Assembly: GCA_024138025.1 (NCBI GenBank)
Contig: JAMXBD010000819.1
Location: 310,001-374,000, forward strand
Length of the DNA: 64,000 bases
Direction of reading: 5' to 3'
Origin: Combretum micranthum
Lineage: Eukaryota > Streptophyta > Magnoliopsida > Myrtales > Combretaceae
Shown: in pieces, positions 45,797 to 58,527 of the stretch
Numbering within the stretch: the first letter of the stretch is position 1
Layout of the letters: each line of letters starts with the position of its first letter
Notes under the pieces: model-generated
Seen by the model: only the letters and a program-made list of their open reading frames with translations
Database searches by the model: none
What the model was told of the DNA's origin: nothing
Position numbers and translations under genes: made by a program

Positions 45797-46801
45797 TACT
45801 TACCAGACTGGCTATGCCCGCCTCCCACCACCCCCCCCACCCCCCCCCCCCCCCCCCCCCCCCCCCCCTTTTTTCTTCTTGCCTTTTTTTAGGTTTACTG
45901 AGAATATTTTGTATATGTGTTTGTGGTTATGGCTGTGTTTGTGTTGAGTTACAACTTCAAAGGGTTTTTGAGAGTTGGGTTTTTTGGAGGGCAGGTGCAA
46001 TTTTTGCCAAGAAAGTGTGGTCTTTACATACTAGAAGTGCTATACTATATTTTAATTTGAATATAATATATTATGACCCATCCTCGGTGAAGCACGTGTC
46101 TACCATTATTTTTTAAAAAATATAAATATAAATTAGACAAAAATAAATATCAAACAAGTATCACTATATCACATATTAAAGTGGAGACACCATTAATTTT
46201 ACTTATATCACGTATACTATAAATGATACAACGAGTTAATAATATCAATATCACATAACTAAAAAACGACACCCATGTGATGCTTATCTAGTTACAAGCT
46301 GGTTATCTAATCCACACATCTGCGGATTGATGCTTGTTAGGTGCAAGTTTATTTTTTCGGGCACGTCCATTTTAAAACTGCAACCCCTCGAGTCCTTAGT
46401 TTCACATAACGAACCCATTTTCATCTAAACTCTCTCTGTCATGTATTCCACCTTGAAGGTGCAATACAAGATAAAAATTAGTATTGCCTCTTCCTTATGC
46501 GATATAGTGATACTATTTTTGTAATATTTTTTTCATAATTTAGTTTTGTGTAATTTTTTAAGTATATTATACATGTAATATTCTCAGTCTACCCTTATTA
46601 AATATTAATATAATAAAATAACCCTACCCATAATTTTATATGCGATTATTATTATTATTAGTGGTTGCATTTTATGTGGAGACCGAAGAGAGTGAGGCTA
46701 AAATTAATCACAAAGGTAAAAATACATTTTTTATATTTTTACGTTAATCATTAAGAAGTTGTATTAATGTTTAAATCATACATGTGTGTATATATATACA
46801 T
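45797..46801 (-). repeat. Upstream flank of PDV2 copy B, with a 0.5-kb insertion
   Basis: 45870-46070 and 46590-46800 match 29215-29665 of copy A. The segment 46073-46590 has no counterpart there and has no coding signal, so it is an insertion in B or a loss in A. Confidence 0.65.
45841..45868 (+). repeat. Homopolymer of 28 C, 45 bp upstream of the PDV2 B start
   Basis: C28, preceded by interrupted C runs from 45831. On the gene strand it is a G28 tract in the 5' leader. Copy A has a CCCCCA repeat at this position (29174-29215). Confidence 0.9.
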
Positions 46802-49597
46802 AGGAATGGGAAAAAAACCAAAACCAATCCAAACAAAAATAAGGTTTTCTTTTTTAACAATTGGTTTATAAAACTCTAAATCCCAAACAATTTATAAATT
46901 TATAGTTGGTTTGGAGGATAAATCCGATCAAACTACTTCAGAAAAATATAATAATATTTTACTTGTAATAATAAATTTCCTTATCATTATTGATTAAAGG
47001 TCATGTAAATACAAAAAAAAAAAAAAATTTAAGTCACAACAAGGGCAAAGAGTGTCATTTCACCAATTAATAATAGGGGTAATTTAGTCACTCCAAATAA
47101 ATATGCTATTAAGTATAATAAAACCTTCCTACCTGAAGTTATATGTATCTTTCTGCAGTAGTTACATATTATCTTTAAACCTATAACCTCTTTCTTGCTA
47201 GCACCTCCATTGAAGAACCAAACGCTAAAACTCTCTCTCCCTCTAGTGTCTCTTTTCAAGGAACAACACGATTAAGAGATCTACATAAGTTTCCTTCTTT
47301 TTCAATATTTTGATAATCTAGAGCGGTCATATTCATTAAATTGTATTGTCAGTGTTAAAGTGTTTGTGCATTGAGAAGAAAGATCTGAAAACCTTACTTG
47401 TTGGTTGTTTTGCTCATTGATTTTGAAGAAAGGAAGGAACAAGAGATTATTTTTAGGTATATTGATTAGAGTAGTAATTATATGCCGTTAGTTATGATTT
47501 TGGAGTTTTATCCTTGCCTTGAAAGATTAATTTCAAGAATATTGATTGAAAAGTAAATAGATGTTGTTAAAATTTGGTTTTAGGAGTTTTTGTCTGGATG
47601 GTAATCAATAAGATAAATTTTGGGCGAATTTTATATTTTAGAAGCATAAGAAATACACGCAAGAGATTACGACCATGATACGGGCCATGATTTCCTCAAG
47701 TGTGAGATTTTTAGCTATCCCTAGTTGTATCACAGCCATGGCAAAGGTCGTGATGGCCGTTACGCCCCCCCATCATGGGCATAATAGGGAATATAATGTT
47801 GTGTTTTCATCTCCCGAGCCAATCATGCCCTTCATCATGGGCGTGACCAACGAGATGATGTTGTTACCATGTTTTTACTCCTTATAATGATCTTCCTAAA
47901 CACCTAAAACTTTGGCTTAACCTCAAGTACACCTAAACTTAAGTAGGATGTTATACCTAGACATAGGATAGTAGTAGTTCTCAATAACTTGGGAAAACTA
48001 GATAACCTCAGGGGTATTTTTCGTTCTTAAATCAAGTAATGAGTTGGTATTGTTATATATTGTGTTTAGGCGATTCAAGTAGATTTGTGTTTACTATTCT
48101 AGACGCTGCACTAGGTACGTTATTACCTTATTTATTGCTTGTGCACGTTAGGTATTAGTATTTGAAATGTACTAATCGCTTATGAGACTCTAAATTATGT
48201 TTTACTACTTATGTTTGGCTAGGTCTAGTGAACTGAGAGTACCGGTGATGCTAAGGTAGCACTATGATGTTCCTTGTATAACGTTGTCCCAAGTGGAGTC
48301 GCACTTAGAAAGGATTCTGGTAAATTAAGTGAAAACAATGTGGTTTCTAAGGTATTGGGGAATACCCAATACCAAATATATGTATATATAAGTTTATAAA
48401 ATTGTTATGAAGTCATGAGTTACTCCGAGTTTAGGGTTAGGCACAGATAACCCTATATTGTGTTGGTTATTGGCTTAAAATTACAAATAATAAAAATGTG
48501 GTTATTGCATTACATGTCATGTTGCATGTGAATGTGTATGATGATTGTTCATGCATGTGCGTTTGCAGTTTTGGCATACAGAGCTCCGATTCAATCCTTT
48601 TTAATCTCTTCATAAACAGGTGACGATCTAATGGTTTTTATTTAAGTGATTATGAAATTTACATAGACTATAGGGAAGACGATAGTGGATCCAGTTATGA
48701 AGTTTAAATAGTTATTATATATTTTTTTTTACGTTATGAGACTTTTCATATGATGTTTCTAAGTTGGATTTAAGTTTAAGCTTGGTTTATCCCAACTGAG
48801 TTTTTAGACGTTTTCATTAATTACATTAGTGGATATGATAGAACCTTAATTAATGTGAGATTTTTGAGTTATGTTTGGTATTATTGCGGTTTCATAGGAT
48901 ATGAGTCTTAGAATGTCTACCTCTAGTAAGGATACGTGGTGGGCTGATAAAGCACTAAGTTTAAAGCATTATATGTTGTATTTCATCTTATGATTATAAT
49001 AATAAATAATGAATATTGATTAATACTAACTTGTTATTTTTAAAATTGTTTTTGAAGTTCAAGATATATATTTTTTCTGCTAGTGACTTATTATTGTTTT
49101 TTTTAATCATTGTAACTGTGTCAAATATGGAATTTATTTATTTAGTTATAACTCTTCTTATATATTAATTTATCAATATATTTTGTTCGTAGATCACTAT
49201 TATCCATGGATGACTTTTGTTGGTAGATGGTTTTTCATTTGGCTAAATTTGTAGGTAGATAATTGACTTAATAGTTTTATAGAGAATTATAAATTATGAC
49301 TTGTTATTTATTAACTGGTGGATGTATTTTGTTGGTGGATGACTAATTAGTAACTAAATAATTTTATTTATGTAAGATTATAGATTATCAGTGTGATGGA
49401 TTTATGAAATATTGCTTTGAAATCTGAACTTTGTAAGTAATAAATATTAGAATATTCGTATGATTGTAAAAGATTTGAATAAGTTTTTTGTTTTAATTAG
49501 GATTTTGTTTTAATCTGTATCCAAATTGAATCAAACCATTATTAGATGATTTGAAAAATTTCTAATTAGAACCAAATCGATCCATGTCCACCTTTAT
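46802..49597. mobile_element. 2.8-kb insertion in the PDV2 B flank, class uncertain
   Basis: Copy A runs straight through this point (29660-29690). On the B side, sequence between two TATATATACAT copies (46791-46801 and 49595-49605) is extra. Ends are AGGAATGGG and, reversed, AAGGTGGACATGG, weakly similar and hAT-like. The 8-11 bp direct repeats lie in TA-rich sequence and could be chance. The interior (about 47030-48980) has an LTR-like look: a CT-rich leader near 47220, and an inverted-motif stretch (GGGCCATGA, GGCCGT, CATCATGGGC) at 47678-47850. A 70-codon open frame there is unlike any family I know. Confidence 0.55.
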
Positions 49598-49605
49598 ATA
49601 TACAT

Positions 49606-50821
49606 GTGTCATGTGTTATAAGATATCAAAAAAGGCATTAATTGATAATATCCATATTAATTGTGCTTGTTTTATTTTATTATTTGATTCATATTGAATG
49701 CTAAAAATCTATAAAATCTAATAAAAATTAGAAAGAATTTATATGTGTGTAATTGTCTAATCCTAGGGTGAATGAGTAACCCTATATATAGGCACCTGCC
49801 GTACCTTACTCAACCAGATAGGATCCAAGTAGGTATAGAGGATTATAGGGTAGAGTATACATATAGTTTTTTTCTTTAAACTTACTCTCACAGCGTAAGA
49901 TACGAATATAATATATTTATACCGTGTACTCACCCTAGAATATGTACTTACCCTATAATAAGTACTTTATTAAAAATTATGAGATAATATATATAAATGA
50001 GAAATAAATGATAATACTTTATTTTTCATTTTATGATTATTTTTGTTTAAGATTATCATTTGTAGGTTACCTTTTAGAAATTTTTATTTAAAAAGAATTG
50101 TACTAATTTATTATGAAAACTTCAATTATATATTTGAACTTCTAAATACAATTTTGCCTCCAAATAGTTTTTTTTTTTAATTTTATAATACTAAATGTTG
50201 TACAATTTCATTAAAATCAAGTAATTAAGTTTTTATCGATGTTTGTTACAAATTTCAACTTTAACACGTAACCAAATTCTGCATATTACAGAGCTTGAAT
50301 TTGTAATGAATATATAACAATACGGTAAGATTAGATATTACACATATTGTATATATTATAATAAATTGGATTTCAAAAGGAAAGAAATAATGTGTGTTTT
50401 TTTGTCCTTTACCTAGTTTTGATCAAAGAATTTTTTATAAAAAAAAAAAGAAAATTTCACTTGTTCCATGAAAAAAAAAAAATTCTTTGAGATATTATAA
50501 AATTGTTTTCATCTACAAAATTTGATACTCTATAACTTATAGTGTAGGATATAGATAAAGCTTCATACTAGATCATTAGTCTAACCATATTTTCCTCTTT
50601 TCTCCTTAGTGTTTGTCACTTTTATTAATGTTAACAATTGTCTTCTATTTATCTTATTATACTTGAAATAATTTGACCTATATTATATAATTTAATAACT
50701 TTGAGAACCCAACCTAACAAACATAACATTAGTGCCAATAGTATTTTGTAGCATAGTGACATATTCCCTAATCTTTTTGTAAAAAGTCCTAGGTTCGAAT
50801 CCCCCTTTCCCCATTATGGTT
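49606..50821 (-). repeat. PDV2 B distal flank with a nested repeat insertion
   Basis: 49606-49760 and 50578-50720 match 29670-29840 and 29840-29960 of copy A. The intervening 0.8 kb is inserted at GTCTAA, which appears on both sides (49755 and 50581). The insertion begins with CTAGGGTGAATGAGTA and has GTACTCACCCTAG at 49926-49938, forming inverted ends. This pair is the second copy of the repeat at 28650-29070. Confidence 0.6.
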
Positions 50822-50835
50822 GGAAAAAAAAATAA
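50735..50835 (+). repeat. Possible SINE fragment
   Basis: AGGTTCGAATCCCCC resembles a Pol III box B and is followed by a purine/A-rich tail (GGTTGGAAAAAAAAA). No convincing box A was seen upstream, so this is tentative. Confidence 0.3.
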
Positions 50836-51925
50836 TAAACATAACATTACTGAACAAAATTTCTATATCCATCCCATATCATATAATTATTATATTTATA
50901 TACATATATTTTTGCCAAACCCATACCAAACAATCTAAAGTTTTAAAAAATTGCTCTTGGATAAATTATGCTATACTTCCTTAAATTAAATAAATAAACT
51001 TACGTCATTATAAGCATGCATCAGTAATAACATATTAGATAAATATTTTATATTGAAACACATGGTTTACCTCATAGACTAAAAATGCTCATAGAATAAA
51101 CAAATAACTTGCAAAGCACGCTTAATTTTGTAGGTTTCACGCAAAATCAAATTCTGAAATATAATGATGTAAATTCCAAAGCAATTATATGATTATCGAC
51201 CCCCAAGTAAAATAATACAAATACAAATTACATAAATTAAATAATCAAATTACAGATGCAAAAATCGCATATTATCCCATATCATACAATAGTTATATTT
51301 ATATGTATATGTTTGCCAATCCCATACCAAACAATCTAAATTTTCAAAAAATTGCCCTAGAATAAATTATGCTATACTTCCTTTAATTAAATAAATAAAC
51401 TTAGTCATTATAAGCATACACCATTAATAACATGTTAGATAAATTTTTTATATTGAAACATATGGTTTACCTTATCGACTAAAAATATTCATAGAATAAA
51501 CAAATAACTTACAAAGTACGCTTAAATATTTAGGTTTCATGCAAAATCATATTCTAAAACATATCGATGTAAATTTTGAAGAAATTGTATGATTATTGAC
51601 CTACCAAATAAAAACTACACATATATAAATTACATAAATAAAATAACTAAAATTTAGATGTAAAATCGCATATTAAAGATGTGATTGTAATGATAATATG
51701 TGAGTTGTACCTATAAGATGTGATTCACTTGTTAATTGATAATATTCATGAATTGCCTATCATATATGCGATTCCCTTGTTAATTAATAATATTCATTGA
51801 TCGCTCCTCATAATGTGATTCACTATTCATAAATGTAATTCATATATCAATCGTTTTTCAAACATGCGATTCATACACATGCGATTCAGTGTCGTACACG
51901 TTTTACTAAATTCCTTCTTCGTGGT
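50822..51925 (+). repeat. Inverted 1.1-kb repeat, left arm
   Basis: It is the reverse complement of 60358-61456 over its whole length, with scattered mismatches. Inside are two tandem units of about 400 bp (50873-51274 and 51275-51676, both starting TCCCATATCATA), followed by a 250-bp tail. The tail is rich in GCGATTC, GTGATTCAC and GAATTGC motifs spaced about 40 bp apart. It is noncoding. Confidence 0.88.
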
Positions 51926-52359
51926 GCTATTATTTAAAAAAAAAAATGAGTTACAGATTTTAAATGCTATTTTGCATTGGTAATTAGAAAATTAAAATCT
52001 TTTTATATTTAAGATAATTTTTAAAAAAGTCAATAAACACGTATTTCACCCATAAATCCCCTTCTCTATTTAGGCCATGTCCACCCGATGAAAGTGATAC
52101 CGGTCCTTTCTCACTCTCTAGTTCCATGTGTGCCAATACCCTGTTTTTCTACATTATGTCTTCACTTGGGCCAGGTTTTAAAATTTAAAAAAAATTAAAA
52201 TATTTATTTTTATTATTTATCTAGTGAGATGAGATGGCAAATGGTATTATGCATGTCTGGCTGAGGTCGACTATCCCCATTCACATGTGATCTTCAAAGC
52301 TAGAGGACTAAACCTTTTTGTCATGGCCCCTTGCGATCCCAATCACCAGCGACTTTCTT
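51926..52359. other. Spacer between the repeat arm and the marker segment
   Basis: 52060-52140 matches 30534-30610 of the PDV2 A flank (CTTCTCTATT and CATCCAC-like text). The rest is unassigned and noncoding. Confidence 0.5.
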
Positions 52360-52742
52360 TTCAAATTTAACTATATTGGGAAACAAATCCTACAATAAGA
52401 GTGAGTAGGAACCAAGTAATTCTAAACTTGTGCCGCATATCCTGCGGCCTTACTATGTTCGCTAGTACAAATAGGTTTCACAGCTGATCGTGGATTTAGA
52501 GGTCTAATGGAAAGAATAGACCATCAATGGATTGCATATTTGCATTACTAATTAATGTTCATTGAAAATCTAAAATATTAAGTAAACAAGTACATAGCTA
52601 CGTATTTGCTAACTAATTTTCTTTTTAGAGGTTAATTTAGTAAACCCATATATTACAACATAACCCATCTTCAATATATTGTTTGAATCCTCATCCTCTT
52701 TATTGAAGCCACACTCATGGAGATGCATGTCCCTCGATTTAA
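52360..52742 (+). repeat. Duplicated marker segment, copy B
   Basis: Partner of 10826-11295. It lies on the 3' side of DUF547 copy B. Confidence 0.75.
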
Positions 52743-53226
52743 TTAGCACTACAACTATCTAATTTAAAAGTTTAATTTTATAAATATAGTATAAGCTATT
52801 ATATTTATTTTGTAACAATTTTCCTCACTTGTGGGTCGGGATTTTTAAATCAAAGACAGCTATGTCATACAACAAGTGATGGCTACTACACAACAATCAT
52901 ATAATTTCATTTTACAAAAGATCTTAACATTACAGATAACAAAAAACCAGACATTATAGGTAAAAAAAAAGGAACAAAGCCAGCATGAGTTTTAAGGAAT
53001 GACAACTGAATCATAACTTGCTTCAAATTTCAGTCCTTCTGACCATTCTCTGAAATTGACGTTTGTGAAGATGGCTAGTACAACTGATGATATTCCTAGA
53101 GTCAATCTCTGTATTCAAGGGTTATGGGTTGTGATTCATTTGTCATTCTCAGCTTCCATGCAAAATGGAGTTCCCATATAATAAAGATCTACAGTAGCCA
53201 CATTCAATATAGAGAGCAATAGAAAA
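52743..53226 (-). other. 3' flank of DUF547 copy B
   Basis: From about 53050 it matches 21330-21509 (GAAGATGGC, GTATTCAAG, GGGTTATGG), so the 3' UTR region is shared. 52743-53050 has no partner on the A side, where the PADRE gene lies instead. Confidence 0.55.
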
Positions 53227-55990
53227 CTAGACCAATTCATTTGAAAGAAGATACTGAAAGCTAAAGTTATGAGGCATCCACTCAATGCATTTTTGACTTT
53301 TTCTCCTCTTCAATTGCGAAAATCTACTCTTTGTGGAATCAGGTATAATATGCTTCAATGCTTCAAGGAGATCAGCTTCACCCAAACCCAAGTTCTTGGC
53401 ATAATTTCCCAAAAGCTTTGGGAGAAGAATCTTATCCTTGTTGATGCTGAAGTTTGACATTAGATACTCTTCTTTAGCATTGTTAAGTTCTTGAAAAATC
53501 CTTTTTGGTGTGTATACATGAACCTGAGAATTACAATGAAGTTTCTACATTAAAAATGGTGATGATAGATGTAAAATCCTCCTCAAATGTCTTGTTTGCA
53601 TTATATAGGGAATAATAGTAGATAGGGTGTTTACCGCGGGATCAGAATGGCTTCCTGAGCAGAGTGCAAAATGTAGAAGAGGTTCTGCATGAGCAATGGC
53701 ATAAGCACTCCTTGCATCACTGCCCTTGAATTTTGGTTTAGAATGGAAAAGTAGCCGATGCCACTAAAATAGAAGGTGATTCTAGTCAATCGAAACTACA
53801 TATTTTGATGAAATTTTGATGACATAGAACAACAATGATATAAGCAACGAGCATTAACAGGACTTGTATTGCATACAAGTTTCTCCATAGACAAACCTGA
53901 GCTGGACAAAGCAATTTGCAATGTAGAATATTGTTCTGAATCATATCCACCGTGATGTTGTACCCTCCGATATTATATGCAGCCTAGTTCGTATATAAAG
54001 AATCAGTGAACGATCCTCACCACATCTTATTCCATTTATTCCAAAGAAGTTAAGTAGAAATGGATGGAAACCTTTTGCAATGAAGACATTCTCTTCCATT
54101 TATTTCTAGGGATTCCATAAACCAGAAATGACTGCAAAGATGATGAAACCAAGTTTTGTTGAATATTTGAAAAAACAGGGAAAAGTTAAATTGCAAATAT
54201 ATTTCCATAGGAAGATCTTACATGCATCACTAGAGCATTATGCACATTAATCCAAAAGGCGAGCTTCTCCTCATGTGCCATCTTGCTAGGATTAACTTGC
54301 TCCAAGCGATGCACAAGGGACCTGAAATGAAAGACCACAGGTCTGACTTTCCAAAATTTCCACTTAACCAATTGGAAATCATGCATTAGTCTTTAAATCT
54401 ACATAGTAAATGTAAAGTGGAAAGCAGACATCATAAGAGAATGAACATTCAATAATGGCATCTTGCTGAACAAACCTGTACTTTCTTCTCATGTACTCGA
54501 TGTCTCTTAGAGTCCGATTATCTCTAGATAAACTTGACACTTTACCATAGTGCTGTAAGGTCCATTAAATTCTTTTGAACTTTCCAAATGGAATGGATTT
54601 CCGTAATGTGAATTGAAGGAGGAAAATCTGTGGCTCTGACAACTCACAATCACCATGACTTTGGTAAGAGAACTCATTCTGTGACGATGAATGGAATAAG
54701 GTGAAGAGATGTCGTATTGGTGTGTCAAGTCGGCTCAGCTATCTCGCAATATATTCCGACAATGACCTTATCAACTCCTCAGATAGCCATTTGGTGTCTC
54801 CGAAACATGGACCTCATATAAACCCATTCCTAGATGTTCTGCCAGACTCATGGAAGTTGATGTATTATGCTGCAATCTCTGAAAGAAACAAGAATAAAAT
54901 TATTCTTTAAGCCATTCCCGTTGCCATTTTACAAGTGGAGTAAAGAAAATTTCCAGAAAAAATGGACAATCAAATGCATCATATAAGAACTAAAGGCACG
55001 AGACTTTCATTTATGTGATTTCCATTGTAGAAGACATACCTCCAGCATTGACAAAGGTAAAATGGTATGAATTGACATCTTTAGCTAGAGATTGAGCTGG
55101 ACCCGCTACTCCTCGAATGAATGAATGCTGAGAAAGGAAGATTGGCTACGTTGAATATCACAATCCGGTTGAGTCCTCACTTCCCAAAAGTCCTTGCATT
55201 CCTCTAATGAACGATCAGATGAATGAGGCAATACGGTATCATTTGGGTAAACCAAGGCACTGTCCACATCTGATGCACCCTTACGCCTTGGAGAGTTTGT
55301 GAATGTTTCCTGAATCATGGAAGTTGGTCTAGATTCTTCAACCTTGGTTGAATAAGATGAGACATGTTGATCAAATGTCTTTCGGTATAAAGAGAGAAGA
55401 TATTTCTCCAAATACGCGACTTCAAGTTCTAAAGTTGCAATTTCCTTGATCAGATCCTTGGCATGCTAAATCCGGCAGCAGGGAGTAACGAGTTAGAACT
55501 AGTTAGCTAACTAAAATGTAATTGGTTTACTCATGAAAAGCTATTTAGTTTTGATCGTTGGAAAAGGCTGCGGTACCTTAGGAATTGTCTCGACAGAAGT
55601 TGCAGCATGAATATGTTCATTACTCAACGCCATCTCTAGTGCATGCCGCACTGTAAATTGGTCCTGAAGTTGTTCTTGGAGATGCTGAATCTGTAACAAT
55701 GACAAATTAAAATATCTTTCTTTTTCAGGGAGCCGTTAACCCGAATGACATTATACTTCATTTACTTGAGTTAAAAGTTCAACTCAGAGGCTGAGTACAG
55801 AGTGAAGGAATAAATGGTAAAATCAATTCCAGGGAATATTAAGATTAGTAAAGATTATCTAATGAACCACCAATGTAGAAAAGAATTCAGTTTCACAAAT
55901 ACCTCTTTATTCAACGTTTTTGCAGCTTCGGTTTTGGAAGATTGCATCTTTACTAGCTTGAATGCACCTCTTTCGTGCCTCGATTTCCTT
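53227..55990 (-). pseudogene. MIP1 leucine-zipper/DUF547 gene, copy B, pseudogene
   Basis: The same nine exons as copy A: 55903-55990, 55577-55690, 55040-55465, 54476 to about 54861, 54222-54321, 54072-54131, 53897-53983, 53635-53763, 53227-53523. The coiled-coil region (IQHLQEQLQDQFTVRHALEM; LIKEIATLELEVAYLEKY) and the DUF547 exons 5-9 (HEEKLAFWINVHNALVMH; AAYNIGGYNIT; WMPHNFSFQYLLSNEL) are well preserved. Lesions: one extra A in the first exon (about 55949), a frame break late in exon 3, and at least three 1-bp losses in exon 4 (around 54740-54800 and at the TMVK-V junction near 54545). Exon 7 is intact here but broken in copy A. The first codon of the first exon is AAG after TTTACAG, so this is an internal exon and the gene start is missing or unrecognised. 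Confidence 0.86.
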
Positions 55991-57734
55991 CTGTAAACAG
56001 GAAAAAAAAGGAGGGCCAAATATTCACTTTTAATGAACATATCATAATTCTTTCAAGCACATCATTTTGAAACAGGAATCATGAAAGAAGCAAGAGCCAA
56101 AGATGAATATACTAAAAAAGCTAAAAAGTAGCCTTTCTACACTTTGGCTCGTCTTAAGAAATGAACTTCAATGTTTCATATGCATGGTGCTACAAAAACA
56201 CTTGAAAACAGAAAGAAAAACATTTCCTGAACGAGCATTAATTGCACCAAATCCTACACCACATATTGACAAGACACACAAAACAGTTCAAGGCAACTAA
56301 TACAAAGGAAACTTCCAAACTTCATTAAATATAAGAGAATAAACCTGCTTACATAGGACATATAACACACCATATAATACTGGATGAAAGAGACCGGTCA
56401 TACAAACAAAACCGGATAATTTTTCAATAAAAGCTTAACACACAAAATCCTGTGCCACACCCTTATTAGCTAGATTGAACTACACCTACACCGACTTTAA
56501 GTACAATTCAAAACCTCAAAAATACTCAAAACTTGAAAGATGGTGGCTTGTGATAGAAAGAATGTGGGGAGTGGCCTGTACGTGCAAGAAAGCGAAGTGA
56601 AAAAGGGTTGTCATTTTTTTTTTTGACCAGTCACCTTGTCTTAGAAAGTTACACCACCTTTCAAAGCTTTTTTGCATGCATTAAAAGAAGGAACAACCAA
56701 GGTCATGCCTTTTGATTCACGAAAGATATTGAATTTTAGAGAAGTGAAGGTTTATTTGGTATGAAGAACGCATGACAACTATTCACGTGTATATAAAAGA
56801 CATTGAAAGGCAGAAAGCGACAAGGAAACATAGATTGGAGAGTCTAAGCACGAGGTATAGTTGGGCCAAAAAGTTTTGACTTGCACAGTCTTCTTTTTTC
56901 CCCTTTCCTTTCCTTTTTAATATCGCGTATAGTTACTTAAAATTTGGCAAGTTATATAATTAATCGAAATAGATCAATTAAATACCCGAAAATTTTTTTT
57001 ATGTACATCAATAGTAGTTATGTTAAATTAGCTAACACCATAATCTTACATAACGTTTTTAACTAGTATAACAGGGATAGTATTATCGTACATAAAGTTA
57101 ATTAATTTAAAAAAATATATCTAATTACATATTTTTTCAAAAATTCAACTACCAAATGTGACATTTATCTCTTTTTTTTATTTAATATTTATAATATCAA
57201 AGCAGCTGAGCTTTACTTAGTATTTTATGTTCACTAATAAAACATTTCTACGCGTTCATATTTCTGTAATTAGCATACGTGGGAAGTGTGTGAATACCAA
57301 TTACTTTTTTCCCTCACGACAATTATGGTCTTAATGATAACTGTTATTTGATGTTCTTCATTTTATAAGCACGTATTATGAGCGTAGCGTTTACTAATTA
57401 TACTTAAAATCCTGAAAAGTCAAGGGAAGTTCTAACCATATGAACAATTATCCTATCTTTGACGATCTTGATTATAGGGTATATTATAAAGTACATCCCA
57501 ATGGGGACATGGTGAGACTTTTGAAAATTATTTTTCTTGATGCAGTGTTTGTTTAGTATTCAAATTTAAATCTTCTAGATCTCATGCAAAGTTTTTGCAA
57601 ATAGGAAATGCAACTATAGAGTTAATATAATATTACTAAGTTACAATGATAACAAAATTGTACACCAGAGCATTAAGAAGCTAAAGTTAGTAATTAGGTA
57701 CTCCATACAAAAACTTCTAAAAGTCAACTTACCA
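55991..57734 (-). repeat. Duplicated 5' flank of DUF547, copy B
   Basis: It matches 24325-26520 in order (GAAACAGGAATCATGAAAG, GTGATAGAAAGAA, TGCATGCATTAA, GAGCTTTACTTAG, AGCATACGTGGGA, TTAAGAAGCTAAA). The 60-bp minisatellite of copy A is absent. No first exon was identified. Confidence 0.75.
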
Positions 57735-58440
57735 AAATTAATCAAAATTATTTATTATCTGCGACCCTTACCAAAATTAATTTCTTAAATAATGTCTAAT
57801 TAAAATTAATTATCAAAATACGATACGTAAATCACATTTGACAAATGATACGTGAACACTTATTATCTGTTTATATTGTGTGTCTCACGCAATATAGCTA
57901 TCATGTGATTTCTACGCATAGCTTTGTCGCGACAAGAAGACATAATGTGCCATGGAAATTGCCTTCAAAATTGTGAATTAAAACCCTAATTGAAGACACA
58001 TCTTCTGGACCTTGAAAGACAATGTGAAAATCTAAGCTATGAAGTATGGAGGAGGAAGAAGAGGGTATGGATATACTATGAAGTGGAAATTTAAGGCATT
58101 AGTGTAAAAAGTGTAGAAGAAGAAGAAGGAGGAGGAGGAGGAGGAGGAGGAGGAGGAAAAAAGCAACAAAAGCAATGGCAAATGTGAAGGTATAGGTCCA
58201 GATATATCCTATGCAAAAATTGTGATATGTTAAATCATGTGTTGCCCACACAATTTAGTGGTGATATGGAAACATGTTATCTCGACTTATATGCTATTTA
58301 CATACAAATTTCTATATAATGTATTATAGATGTGATTTCGTGATGAATTTTGGTAATTTTATTTATTTGAAGTTTATTTTGGTTATTTATTTATTTTTTG
58401 GTACATGTGGTAGACACATTCTTCACTTAAGACTAATTTG
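57735..58440. repeat. 0.7-kb insertion in the copy B flank, related to the GATTCAC repeat family
   Basis: Copy A goes directly from AAAACTTCTAAA to the GCTTGCTTGCATGC block (26505-26590), while B has an extra 0.7 kb here. TAATTATCAAAATACGAT and AAATCACATTTGACAAATGA resemble 20095-20130. A GAA then GGA run is at 58114-58158. No coding frame is recognised. Confidence 0.6.
58114..58158 (+). repeat. GAA/GGA purine microsatellite
   Basis: AGAAGAAGAAGAAGG followed by GAGGAGG repeats. An uninterrupted purine tract of about 45 bases. Confidence 0.85.
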
Positions 58441-58527
58441 TTAGACTTTTTTCTTTTCTCTTTTTGCCTTATAATTTAAGAACTTTAGATGTTTTAGCGC
58501 TTGCTTGCATGCATTTCTAGTGCTTTC

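Noticed and set aside
45812..46116. Open frames with poly-Pro or poly-Gly
   Set aside because: Created by the C28 homopolymer.
47675..47887. 70-codon frame inside the 2.8-kb insertion
   Set aside because: No family resemblance; overlaps a patch of inverted motifs typical of LTR leaders.
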